Positions 1 through 9,448 are shown, numbered from the stretch's first letter. The stretch is DNA of 36,742 nt from Helicobacter sp. (GCA_029264655.1 JARHZY010000049.1:1-36742), one strand, 5' to 3'. The notes: a model not told the origin generated them from the letters alone. A program made the numbers and translations.

Positions 1-254
1 ATGATTATTTCATCATTTTCTACATATAGCGTAATATCTTTTAATCTCTCATAGTCTTTATTCACTAGTATTTTAAGCTTGTATTTAAGCTCAATCATTG
101 TATTTAATGCGGATACTAGGAAGTGTCCGCTACCAACTGATGGGTCGCATACTCTTATAGAATCAAAAATATCATTTGCTTCTTTATAACCATTATCTTT
201 ATCTGTGAGTTTGTCAATATGTCTTTTTAGTGATTCTGTGTTTTGCAAGCTAAA
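1..254 (-). pseudogene. 5'-truncated DNA methyltransferase fragment (type IIG/Eco57I-like), continues beyond window start
   Basis: Minus-strand frame reads ...TESLKRHIDKLTDKDNGYKEANDIFDSIRVCDPSVGSGHFLVSALNTMIELKYKLKILVNKDYERLKDITLYVENDEIII; DPSVGSGHFL is a SAM-binding motif I of N6-adenine MTases. An in-frame TAG lies at 255-257 and there is no N-terminal region. Confidence 0.7.
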
Positions 255-295
255 CTACATGCAAACCAAATGTATTTGGTTTGCTTATGCAGTTT
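252..295. repeat. Imperfect inverted repeat/hairpin (perfect 10-bp inner stem GCAAACCAAA-TGTA-TTTGGTTTGC)
   Basis: Seen directly; the outer arms AAACTACAT / ATGCAGTTT also pair with one mismatch and a 2-nt bulge. Confidence 0.75.
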
Positions 296-343
296 GAAAA
301 ATTGGTCTTGATTGCAAGCATTTATTGCATTTAGCAAAAAATG

Positions 344-2182
344 CTAAATATTTTTTAATAAAATTTCATGCACACTATCAATATAGCTTTTTGAATCTTT
401 AAGACTTTGTCCTTCAAGTATTTTTGCACCATTAAATAGGATAAGACAATATTTATTACGTAAGTCTTGCGGCATATCTTTCATTTTCTGGATAAGCTCA
501 TGGTTTATATTGATTTCTATATTTTTCTTTGGTTCTGGCACTTCTTGCCCCATTTGACGCATAATTTGTTCCATATAATTATTATGCATGCCTTCATCTG
601 TTAATGCTAAAGGAGAAGTAAGGTTGGCACTTAAACTCACCTCATGCACACCATCTAAAGCTTTAAAAGATTCTATAAGAGATTGGAAAGCTTTTGTTTG
701 CTCTTCATCTATCTCACTTGTTATGCCTTCGTTTGCTTCTTTACTTGCAATGTCAAGTAATTTTACTCCATCAAACTCACCAACAGCAGGGATAACAAAG
801 CTATCTACCTCATCAGCAAATAAAAGCACATCATAATCTGCAAATTTTTCAAGCACAGGATTATTTTTCAATGTTTCTAAATCTTTACCAATGGCATAGA
901 ATATCCCTTTTTGTTCTGCCTTCATTTGTTCTTTATAGGTCTTTAGACTAATATTTTCACCCTTTTTTAAAGAATATGCACGCACAAGCTGGAGTAATTT
1001 TTCTTTATTTTCATAATCACCATATAATCCTTCTTTGAGCACTTTACCATATTTTGCGTAGAAGTCTTTATATTTTTCTTCATTTTTAGTTAAAGATTCT
1101 ATCATGCTTAATACTTTTTTTACTGATGCACTTTTAATTTGTTCTAAAATTTTATTTTCTTGCAATATTTCTCTACTTACATTTAATGGCAAATCGTCGC
1201 TATCAATAATACCATGAATAAAGCGTAAATATGCGGGCAATAGCTCCTTATCATCATCTGTTATAAATACACGTTTTACATAAAGTTTTACATGTGATTT
1301 ATAATCCATGCGTTGCATATCAAATGGCGGTGTTGCAGGGATATAAAATAAGCTTTTATATTGCAGTTTTCCTTCAGCATGTGTATGTATATAGCTCATT
1401 GGTTTTTCTTTATCATAAGCAAGTGTTGTAAAGAAATCTTCATAATCTTCTTTTTTCAAGTCACTTTTTGCCATTGTCCAAAGTGCTTTTGCTTTATTGA
1501 CTTGCTCTTCTTTTTCTTCTTTAATAGACTCTTCTTTCCCCTCTTCTTTTTTTTCTTCTGTATATTGTAAAAAAATTGGGAATTGAATATGATTTGAATA
1601 ACGTTTAATTATATCTTCAATACTCCATTTATTACAATATTCTTTGGCATCGTCTTTAAGATAGAGTGTGATTTCTGTGCCATAGTCATCTTTATTTGAT
1701 TCTAGAATCTCATATTCACCATCACCATTACTTATCCATGTGTATGCTTTTGTATCAAGTGCTTTTTTTGTAGTAACAATCACCTTACTAGCTACCATAA
1801 AACTTGAATAAAAGCCAACACCAAATTGCCCAATTAAATTGGAATCTTTTTTCTTATCGCCACTTAAATTTTCTAAAAAGCTTTTTGTGCCGCTTTTTGC
1901 TATTGTGCCAAGATGGTTATTTAAATCATCTTCATTCATACCAATACCATTGTCAGCAATCTTTAGAATCTGTTTATCACTATCAAAACTAATAGTAATT
2001 TTTGGGTGAAATGCAAGACTTTTATATGCTTCATCGCTTAAAGTAAGATGGTTTAATTTATCAAGTGCATCGCTTGCGTTTGAGATAAGCTCGCGTAAAA
2101 ATATTTCTTTATTAGAATAAAGAGAATGTATCATTAAATCAAGCAGTTGCTTAATTTCTGTTTGGAATGCTTTTTTTGCCAT
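344..2182 (-). CDS. htpG: Molecular chaperone HtpG (Hsp90 family)
   Basis: MAKKAFQTEIKQLLDLMIHSLYSNKEIFLRELISNASDALDK... with DNGIGM and GQFGVGFYS GHKL motifs. The likely start is the internal MAKK rather than the ORF-track MRSFT. Confidence 0.97.
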   Translation of the reverse strand: MAKKAFQTEIKQLLDLMIHSLYSNKEIFLRELISNASDALDKLNHLTLSDEAYKSLAFHPKITISFDSDKQILKIADNGIGMNEDDLNNHLGTIAKSGTKSFLENLSGDKKKDSNLIGQFGVGFYSSFMVASKVIVTTKKALDTKAYTWISNGDGEYEILESNKDDYGTEITLYLKDDAKEYCNKWSIEDIIKRYSNHIQFPIFLQYTEEKKEEGKEESIKEEKEEQVNKAKALWTMAKSDLKKEDYEDFFTTLAYDKEKPMSYIHTHAEGKLQYKSLFYIPATPPFDMQRMDYKSHVKLYVKRVFITDDDKELLPAYLRFIHGIIDSDDLPLNVSREILQENKILEQIKSASVKKVLSMIESLTKNEEKYKDFYAKYGKVLKEGLYGDYENKEKLLQLVRAYSLKKGENISLKTYKEQMKAEQKGIFYAIGKDLETLKNNPVLEKFADYDVLLFADEVDSFVIPAVGEFDGVKLLDIASKEANEGITSEIDEEQTKAFQSLIESFKALDGVHEVSLSANLTSPLALTDEGMHNNYMEQIMRQMGQEVPEPKKNIEININHELIQKMKDMPQDLRNKYCLILFNGAKILEGQSLKDSKSYIDSVHEILLKNI

Positions 2183-2460
2183 AGTGAAACTCCTCATTTG
2201 TGTTTAAAATATTTGAGTTAGCAATTATAGCATAAGTTTGATAAATAAATATAACCTTTAGTGAATATACTTAACTTTAGTTAGTTTATTGGCATAAGAT
2301 TTATTTAGCCTTAAATTATAACAATACGATAAAGCGGTTGAATCTTGTCATAATAATGGTAGGACATCAACATTTGATTTCTAAAGCATAAGGACATGGT
2401 GTTTGTTAAAATTGCAGTGTATATGAAATACGAAATCTTTAGCTATCTATTGTAAAATCA

Positions 2461-3258
2461 CTATGAGAAATTGCCTAAATTTTGCCTATCATTCATTATA
2501 TATGTGCCATCTTTTAACCATCTTTTTGCTGTGCTTTTTAGTTTTATTACATTATCGCTTGCAAAGAAATCAATGAGGTTTTGTGTGTGTTGTATTGTAT
2601 GAAAGTGCTGTTGCACAAAGTTTGCTATGGCTTCACCTGAATGGATAAAAAGCACATTATTGCCAAAAAATCGCTGCAAAGGTTGTAACAAGAGGGGAAA
2701 ATGTGTGCAACCAAGTATAACTGCATCGGGCTTTAGTGTAGGTGGAAAATAATATGCCAATACAGAATCTACAACCGCCCCATCAAACACATGCTCTTCT
2801 ACTAAGCTTACAAAAAGATTTGTAGCTAAACTTGTAATATTAGTATAACCTAGATTGCGTAGTTTTTTTGCATAACTTTCTGATTTAATTGTGGCTTCTG
2901 TAGCCAATACAAGTATATGCTTATCTTTTGTGATATTTTTTTGCTCAAGTGCTGCAATACCAGATTCAATTACGCCTATGATTGGTATATTGGCACATTT
3001 TTGCATAGCTTCAAGTGCATGAGCAGATGCAGTATTACAGGCAACAACAAGCAAATCAAGCTTAAAATGCCCAAAAAACTCTAATGCTTCTAGCGAAAAA
3101 CGGCGAATAGTTTCTGTATCTTTGTTGCCATAAGGGACGCGTGCAGTATCGCCATAATAGACAATATGTTGGAATCCTACATCTTCAATCAGGCTTTTAA
3201 GCACCGTCAAGCCACCAACACCACTATCAAAGATACCAATATTATGAATTGTTTGCAT
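2461..3258 (-). CDS. murI: Glutamate racemase
   Basis: MQTIHNIGIFDSGVGGLTVLKSL..., VVACNTASA and LGCTHFPLL motifs. Confidence 0.96.
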   Translation of the reverse strand: MQTIHNIGIFDSGVGGLTVLKSLIEDVGFQHIVYYGDTARVPYGNKDTETIRRFSLEALEFFGHFKLDLLVVACNTASAHALEAMQKCANIPIIGVIESGIAALEQKNITKDKHILVLATEATIKSESYAKKLRNLGYTNITSLATNLFVSLVEEHVFDGAVVDSVLAYYFPPTLKPDAVILGCTHFPLLLQPLQRFFGNNVLFIHSGEAIANFVQQHFHTIQHTQNLIDFFASDNVIKLKSTAKRWLKDGTYIMNDRQNLGNFS

Positions 3259-3754
3259 ATATTATCCATTCTAAAAATTTAAAAATGTTATTGTAGCGTA
3301 AAATATGGGATTGCTTCTTGTTTCTCTAAGTTTATGGCATAGACAGATAGTAAAAAACATTGTGTTATTGTGGTGCCGTGCTATAAACTATGTATAGTAT
3401 TTTTTATGAAAACACAATAAAAATGTGAAGATATGGGCTTTTATTAAACAACATATACCAAAAGAAATGTTTTCGTTTATTGCTACCCCACAAGAGCAAT
3501 AATGAATTGCGGGAAAAAGTAGATATGCTTAAAGAATTAACAACACCATATTTTCTATATTGCAGTATTGTTATATATAATTTTTATTTTGGTGATTCTT
3601 TTTTCATAATAATATTTGTGTGAAATATGTTGGCATAAAATTTATATTGAGCAGATAATCTTACACAATACATACTAGAAATTTAAGTATGTGGCATATA
3701 ACATTATTTTGAGATATATGCTAATGTTATGGTTTGCAAAGGGATATAGAATCT

Positions 3755-3772
3755 TTGGAATCTTAATTGCTT
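3755..3772 (+). promoter_or_regulatory. Putative sigma54 promoter (TTTGGAATCTTAATTGCTTA)
   Basis: GG(3757-3758)-N10-GC(3769-3770), about 37 nt upstream of the 3807 start; matches the epsilonproteobacterial TTGGAAC-N-TTGCTT style. Confidence 0.6.
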
Positions 3773-3806
3773 ACTTATTGTTGATTTTTAATAAGGATAT
3801 TGATTT

Positions 3807-4367
3807 ATGTTGCAATATATCGCATTGCTTTTTATGATGATGTGTTCTACTATAATGTGGGCAGATAGTTTTTTAAATGAAGATAACCAGTCGTTTCAAA
3901 AAAGCAAAGAAGATCCAAATATACTTGTTTTTGTAACTTCTCATGTTATCCCAATTACGCCTGCACTTGTGCAAAATACACCCTATGGGCGTATGATAGC
4001 AATTCCCCAAGAAGCATTAAATCCGCAAAATCATGCAAATATTGTTGCAAAGGGAATGTATAATCATGGTAACTATACAATCTTTCGCTCTGATAACAAT
4101 AATATTACTTTCTATCGGCATACACGCAATACGACACGTCAATATACGCGTATGGCACCCAATATTTATAGGGTAACGCATTTTGCAGGGACATTTTATA
4201 AGGTTGAGCCAATGCCCCCACAGCTTACAGCCTGTTCGCTCATTATTTCTCGCACTTTTGAAGCACAAAAAACTTCAAGTCCGCAAGTTTTGCTTGATTT
4301 AAATAAAGTCCCAAATCAAGGCATTGCAAACATTTTGCTTGAATGCCCCAAGCCACCTGAATATTAA
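3807..4367 (+). CDS. Hypothetical secreted/periplasmic protein
   Basis: 186 aa with an N-terminal hydrophobic signal-like segment (MLQYIALLFMMMCSTIMWADS); RBS-like AAGGAT upstream. Confidence 0.75.
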   Translation: MLQYIALLFMMMCSTIMWADSFLNEDNQSFQKSKEDPNILVFVTSHVIPITPALVQNTPYGRMIAIPQEALNPQNHANIVAKGMYNHGNYTIFRSDNNNITFYRHTRNTTRQYTRMAPNIYRVTHFAGTFYKVEPMPPQLTACSLIISRTFEAQKTSSPQVLLDLNKVPNQGIANILLECPKPPEY

Positions 4368-4388
4368 AATCTTATATCTAGGGGATTT

Positions 4389-4985
4389 ATGGAGTTATCA
4401 ACACTCTTTTTGCTTGCATTTATTGGTGCGATTACGCCCGGACCGGATATGTTACTTATTATGCGTAATACTTTAGTATTTGGTTGTATGCAAGGTATCA
4501 AGGTTTTTAGTGGTATTGCTAGTGGCTGTATTATATATTTATGTGTGATTTATTTTGGTTTTGGGTATATTTTAAGTGGTGAAATTGCTCAAATTATTTT
4601 GAGTGTATTTGGGGCGTTATATCTTATGTATATTGCATTGATGCTTTTTAAGAAGAGTGCGACACATATGACTTTTAAGAATGCACAAAACGCACCAGAT
4701 ACTTATATCAAAGCACTTTTTGTCAATTTATCAAATCCAAAAGCAATTTTATTTTTTAGTGTTATTATTACTCCTTTTGTGCAAGTAAATTTATTAATGA
4801 GTTTATTTATGTTATTTTGTGGGTTAAGCAGTGCGTTTTTTGTTGTTATATTGCTTGCTACCTATTTTCGCCATATTATTTGCGATAAGGTTTTTTATAT
4901 TATTGATAAAATTTGTGCCGCTTTATTCATTTGTTTTTCTTTTTTACTCTTTTACCATGCATATAGCATTATGCTAGGTTTATAA
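4389..4985 (+). CDS. LysE/RhtB family amino-acid exporter
   Basis: 198 aa, multi-TM, N-terminal FLLAFIGAITPGPDMLLIMRNTL signature. Confidence 0.9.
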   Translation: MELSTLFLLAFIGAITPGPDMLLIMRNTLVFGCMQGIKVFSGIASGCIIYLCVIYFGFGYILSGEIAQIILSVFGALYLMYIALMLFKKSATHMTFKNAQNAPDTYIKALFVNLSNPKAILFFSVIITPFVQVNLLMSLFMLFCGLSSAFFVVILLATYFRHIICDKVFYIIDKICAALFICFSFLLFYHAYSIMLGL

Positions 4986-5088
4986 GATTGGTGTGAAGGT
5001 TTTTTGTTTATAGGGCTTATTATGGAATATTGCGTTTTTATATAAAAATGCTTACAATAGCATTTATTGCTTTTCTAAAGTCTATTGA

Positions 5089-5247
5089 ATAAGTTTAGAT
5101 TTTTATTTTGCTAACATTGGTTTATTGCATGGGCATTGGATTTATAATGATGATGGCAAAAACTTTAACATTTATTGTTTTGCAACAAATGATATATTGG
5201 AATATAATCTAAAAGATTTAATATCGCAAAAATACTTAGTAATTTAA
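5089..5247 (+). pseudogene. Possible C-terminal gene remnant
   Basis: Open frame without ATG between stops: ISLDFYFANIGLLHGHWIYNDDGKNFNIYCFATNDILEYNLKDLISQKYLVI*. Protein-like composition in an otherwise noncoding gap. Confidence 0.3.
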
Positions 5248-5625
5248 AAAGAGATTTTATAGGTATTTTTTAGTATAGTTTTCAATCCTTTGTAATAAAA
5301 TATTATTATAGATATATTTTGTTTATTTGGTGATTAATGATTTTATTTTTTGGAGTCTATTGAGCTACATATAGCATAAATTATTTATAAGTTTATCACT
5401 ATAGATAAAAAGCATTTTGAACAAGCCTGCAATAAATTTGCTTTGGGTTAAACTTGCCCAAATTCTCATATTATCTATTAATGCGTTATGTTAAAATTGC
5501 TATTGTATGCAACTTGAGCATATTTAGTAAGAATATTATGTAAAGATATATGCTTCTTAGCAACGATTAGTTGTTTTTGTGCTTTAGTGGTGTAGCATAA
5601 ACATTCTTTTGTAATCATATCAAAT

Positions 5626-6159
5626 TTAGGCGTGTATAATCTCAAGAATCTTGTGTTTATTGTAATCAAATTCATCTTTTGTAAGTTCAAAGAAGTAATC
5701 CATTTCACACTCCCTTACAATACGTGCCCCATAGGCTTTATGAAATTGTATTACTTTTTTGTTTGCCTTACGCACTTCAAAATGATTTACATGGAAACCT
5801 AAAATATGGTATGCATAATTTTTTAACAAATATTCTCCTTCTAGCGATTGTGCAATATTTGCTTCATTGGACATAAGCCAGCTGCCAGCCTCAAACCTAG
5901 TGCCACAAACATTATAGATTCTAATTGTGCCAAGTGCTTTGCCTACTTTATCTTCTACAATAAAATACCATTCATCTTTTTTATGAAAATAGTTTGCAAT
6001 ATATCGTTGTTGCAAGCTCACATCATTTTTAGTGGGATTAAGGTATTTTGCCTTTGGGCTACAACGCAATGCCACTACAAATGCAGCATCATTTAAGGTA
6101 ATTTCACGAAGATTGACATATTTTCCTTGCAATGCTTCTTGTTGGATAATTTTTGCCAT
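5626..6159 (-). CDS. GNAT-family (RimJ/RimL-like) N-acetyltransferase
   Basis: YVNLREITLNDAAFVVALR...YFIVEDKVGKALGTIRIYNV...FHKAYGARIV; only 21 nt from the upstream SDR gene. Confidence 0.8.
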   Translation of the reverse strand: MAKIIQQEALQGKYVNLREITLNDAAFVVALRCSPKAKYLNPTKNDVSLQQRYIANYFHKKDEWYFIVEDKVGKALGTIRIYNVCGTRFEAGSWLMSNEANIAQSLEGEYLLKNYAYHILGFHVNHFEVRKANKKVIQFHKAYGARIVRECEMDYFFELTKDEFDYNKHKILEIIHA

Positions 6160-6180
6160 TTAAATCCTTTTATGAGGTTA

Positions 6181-6951
6181 TTATAAACTCCCGCCACCAT
6201 CAATTACAATATTTTGTCCTGTAATCCAGCTGCTAGATATACTCAAAAGAAAGCACACAAGAGGTGTAATGTTTTCTACCTTGCCTATGCCTAGTGGATA
6301 CTCACTTGTGATTTTATCTATAAATTCTTTATCATAAACTTTACTCCAAGATTCTATCATTTCTGTCATTACAAAACCCGGACTAACAGCATTGATGCGG
6401 TATTTTGGTGCAATTTCTAAGGCAATCGATCTTATTGCTGCATTTATTCCTGCTTTTGTGGCAGCATAATTGCTTAATCCTTTTTGTGCTTTCACGCTTG
6501 CATTTGAGCTTATCCACACAAAAGAAGCTCCGTGTATGCTTTTGGCTCTTTTATCAAGCAATCCTTTTAGAATCTGTAAGTTTCCAAAGTAATTGACATG
6601 AAAAATTGCAGTAGCAGTTTCCACAGACAGCACCGATGAAATCGGTGCTATCTGCTGGACTCCAGCAGATAGCACTGCTCCATCAAAGCTACCATATTTT
6701 TTAGCAAGATTCAAAGTCCATTTATCAAGCCCTTCGAATATGCCAATATCTTTTATAACAGGGATAAAATATTCTTTATGAGATGCCATTGCTTTTTTTG
6801 CTTCTAATTTTTCTATATTTCTACCAATTGCAATAACTTCAGCACCTAAAGCATTAAGCTCTAAAGCGATAGCCGCACCTATACCACTACTTGCACCTGT
6901 AATAAGAAAACGTTTGTTTGTGAAGTAGTCTTTACGAAATAATGTTTGCAT
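6181..6951 (-). CDS. SDR family oxidoreductase (FabG-like)
   Basis: FLITGASSGIGAAIALEL (TGxxxGIG), YAATKAG (YxxxK), C-terminal SSWITGQNIVIDGGGSL. Confidence 0.92.
   Translation of the reverse strand: MQTLFRKDYFTNKRFLITGASSGIGAAIALELNALGAEVIAIGRNIEKLEAKKAMASHKEYFIPVIKDIGIFEGLDKWTLNLAKKYGSFDGAVLSAGVQQIAPISSVLSVETATAIFHVNYFGNLQILKGLLDKRAKSIHGASFVWISSNASVKAQKGLSNYAATKAGINAAIRSIALEIAPKYRINAVSPGFVMTEMIESWSKVYDKEFIDKITSEYPLGIGKVENITPLVCFLLSISSSWITGQNIVIDGGGSL
6629..6675. repeat. Two overlapping perfect hairpins inside the SDR CDS
   Basis: AGCACCGAT-GAA-ATCGGTGCT (6629-6649) and GTGCTATCTGCTGG-ACT-CCAGCAGATAGCAC (6645-6675), read directly. Confidence 0.9.
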
Positions 6952-6955
6952 ATTC

Positions 6956-7183
6956 TTACTCTAACCTATCTTTTGCTAGATTAATTAAGTCGGCTATGCT
7001 TTGGCATTGTTTAAGTATGCCACCTGTAAGTTGAATGTGCAACAAATTATCATAAAGAGAGATGAGTGAAATAATTGCTAAGCTATCCCACTCTTCAATA
7101 GAATCCAAACGCATATCAAGATGTAATGGCTCATCTCTTTGTATCGCATCGGCAATATGTTGCAAAAGTTCTGTTTGTGTCAT
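6956..7183 (-). CDS. Acyl carrier protein
   Basis: 75 aa with SIEEWDSLAIISL (DSL 4'-phosphopantetheine attachment motif). Confidence 0.85.
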   Translation of the reverse strand: MTQTELLQHIADAIQRDEPLHLDMRLDSIEEWDSLAIISLISLYDNLLHIQLTGGILKQCQSIADLINLAKDRLE

Positions 7184-7398
7184 TTGTATTTCTCCTTAAT
7201 TGTGGTGAATTTTGCTTTTGAGATGCAAGGTAAAAAGTTATATCTAGAGTTGCTAGATTCTAGGTGTTTTAAGGCTTTGAGATGAATTTGTGGATTGTGC
7301 CAACTTTTTGTGCTAATGTGCATTAAACAAGAAAAAAGCAAACCCGCACAAGATTTTCTTAATACTAAATATTCCAAAAAAATAATATAGTTATTCAT
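7180..7398 (-). CDS. Small protein of unknown function inside the acyl operon
   Basis: 72 aa; start overlaps the upstream KAS III stop (ATGAATAA) and stop overlaps the downstream ACP start (ATGA). No family recognised. Confidence 0.45.
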   Translation of the reverse strand: MNNYIIFLEYLVLRKSCAGLLFSCLMHISTKSWHNPQIHLKALKHLESSNSRYNFLPCISKAKFTTIKEKYK

Positions 7399-8722
7399 AA
7401 ATCTCTACCTTTTGGCATTGAAAGCCTCTATCTAATATGAGCACAGCATTACCCCATGTAAGCCCCGCTCCAAATCCAGCCAAATGCACCTTTAGTGGTT
7501 GTTCTAGCCCGTTGTGAGCAAGCGGGGCTAGAGTGTCGCATATTGTCGCTGGGATAGAGCAACCACTAAGATTCCCGTATTTGTTAGTCGTGGTGTTTGG
7601 CACTTTATCTGTATCAAGTTTCAGTCGTCTTGCGATATTATCAACAATATATTTATTTGCCTGATGGAAGAAAAAGTAATCAATGTTTGTTTTATCGCAT
7701 TGTGCATATTCCATAATTGTATGAAAGGTTTTTGGATATTGCATAATTGCGAAGTTAAAAATCTCTGCCCCATCCATATACAAGTCTCTTAGACTTCTCA
7801 TTTCACTTGTTTGCCACACCTTAGAATCTGTGATAATGTCTTTTGTAGGGATTCTGCATGCACCTTCTGGAATAATGAGTTGATAGAACTTAGAACCATC
7901 GCTGCCTAACTCAAAATAGGCTTTTTGTATTTGCTTTGTATTGAATGCTTGATTTTCTTTTATATTATTAAAGCTTTTAGATTCTATTGCATTTCCTGCA
8001 AATATAGAATCAAGCACTTCATTATTTCCAAATCCCGCAACAAAACCCTGCGTATTTAAATCTTTTCTATTTTGGGAATGACTAGTTTTTGTATTCTTGC
8101 CGTTTTTTGCGGTAGAATAAGCCCTAGAATTTGCATTATGAGATTCCATAAGACTAGAATCTATGCTATTTTTATACGCAAAATCTATTCTCTCTAAAAA
8201 TGTTGCACTCACCCCATCACCAATCATAGGTGCAAGATTAGAATCTAGTGGATTCACAAACTTGCTTAAAGTATCACCAACGATAAGTAGCACGCGATTT
8301 GCAGCACCGCTATCACAAAGGCTATATGCCATATATAGCCCATAGAGATAGCCTGCACAGGCTTGATTAATATCAAAACTAAGGCAGGATTGACTTAATC
8401 CTAATTTGCCATGCAGATAGCACGCACTAGCAGGACAGAAGTAGTCGGGGCTTTGCGTTACAAAAATTAATGCATCGATACTTTCCTTTGGTATTTGCAG
8501 GGATTCTAAAAGCCTTTTGGCTGCTAGCTCACCCAAATCACTTGCAGTAATGTGTTTTTGGGCGATATGGCGAGTTTGCAAACCTATGACTTTTTTAATC
8601 CGCTCTAATGCTTTTTTATCACCTTTATAAATACTATCAAGTTCAGAATCTATATCTATGGTTTTTGGTGGAACTATGGTGCAAATACCTTTTATGCTTG
8701 CGTTACAAAAAGTTGCTTTCAT
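7391..8722 (-). CDS. 3-oxoacyl-ACP synthase III (KAS III/FabH-like) with an internal insertion
   Basis: Cys in SFDINQACAGYLYGL, His in FFFHQANKYIVDNIA, Asn in NKYGNLSGCSIPA; 443 aa with about 85 extra Ser/Asn/Lys-rich residues near 184-268. Confidence 0.92.
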   Translation of the reverse strand: MKATFCNASIKGICTIVPPKTIDIDSELDSIYKGDKKALERIKKVIGLQTRHIAQKHITASDLGELAAKRLLESLQIPKESIDALIFVTQSPDYFCPASACYLHGKLGLSQSCLSFDINQACAGYLYGLYMAYSLCDSGAANRVLLIVGDTLSKFVNPLDSNLAPMIGDGVSATFLERIDFAYKNSIDSSLMESHNANSRAYSTAKNGKNTKTSHSQNRKDLNTQGFVAGFGNNEVLDSIFAGNAIESKSFNNIKENQAFNTKQIQKAYFELGSDGSKFYQLIIPEGACRIPTKDIITDSKVWQTSEMRSLRDLYMDGAEIFNFAIMQYPKTFHTIMEYAQCDKTNIDYFFFHQANKYIVDNIARRLKLDTDKVPNTTTNKYGNLSGCSIPATICDTLAPLAHNGLEQPLKVHLAGFGAGLTWGNAVLILDRGFQCQKVEIYE

Positions 8723-8731
8723 GCTACCTCC

Positions 8732-9445
8732 TTAAGCACACAATGGCTTGTGTGTGGGGTAGTAAAAAGTGAGGATATTGCGGGATTTTGCAAAAGATTG
8801 TTTGGCGTTGAAATAAAAAGGATATTTACTTTCCCCTCCTCTTTTAGTAGCTAAATATTCTAAAAACTTCTTTTCCAGTGTAAGAACATTCCTGCTTCTT
8901 TCTAAAATTCTTTTTGCAGGATTGCCAAAGTAGATTCCAAAAGGTTTTGTAGGGCGAGCAACAAGGCTTAAAGCCCGCACACTTACTCCCTCACTTAAGC
9001 CCTTACTTGAGGGTAAAATCATACTACCAGCTCCTACAATGCAATGCTTTTGCAAGATGATTTTTGAAGTGCTAATACACTTAAAATTTGAGGGTATCAT
9101 AGGATTGGTTAGGCTTTCCCCGCTATAATCATCACTTGAAGTGAAAAGGCTTACACGTTGAGAGAGACCGCAAAAATCTTCTATCACAATACCTACTTCT
9201 CCACCAGAGAGACTAGTCCAAGCCCCTATATGGATAAAGTTACCTATTTGTATATTTCCGCTTAAAATGGCAAAATCATCAATGCGGACATAATTGCCCA
9301 CTGCTATGCGTTCTGCATGATGGAAACTTACCTTTTTTGAAATAAAAATGTTTTTTGGATTTTTTGGAATGCTTATGCCTAAGTCTATTAGTTCATTTAT
9401 AGTGTAAAATCCATTTACATCATATTTTATTTTGTTGTTTTGCAT
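8732..9445 (-). CDS. Left-handed beta-helix (hexapeptide-repeat) acyltransferase
   Basis: Hexapeptide-like repeats (FAILSGNIQIGNFIHIGAWTSL...CIVGAGSMILPSS) and C-terminal FGNPAKRI. Confidence 0.85.
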   Translation of the reverse strand: MQNNKIKYDVNGFYTINELIDLGISIPKNPKNIFISKKVSFHHAERIAVGNYVRIDDFAILSGNIQIGNFIHIGAWTSLSGGEVGIVIEDFCGLSQRVSLFTSSDDYSGESLTNPMIPSNFKCISTSKIILQKHCIVGAGSMILPSSKGLSEGVSVRALSLVARPTKPFGIYFGNPAKRILERSRNVLTLEKKFLEYLATKRGGESKYPFYFNAKQSFAKSRNILTFYYPTHKPLCA

Positions 9446-9448
9446 TTT

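Noticed and set aside
329-349. Hairpin ATTTAGCA-N5-TGCTAAAT overlapping the htpG stop codon
   Set aside because: No T-tract follows in the htpG direction, so not supported as a terminator.
1361-1570. 69-aa Phe-rich plus ORF inside htpG
   Set aside because: Antisense of the Glu/Lys-rich linker of HtpG; not a real protein.
3416-3502. Short frame VKIWAFIKQHIPKEMFSFIATPQEQ* in the murI downstream gap
   Set aside because: Only about 25 codons; cannot be separated from chance without homology search.
5478-5708. 76-aa minus ORF overlapping the 3' end of the GNAT gene
   Set aside because: Out-of-frame overlap with a recognised gene; no RBS or family signal.
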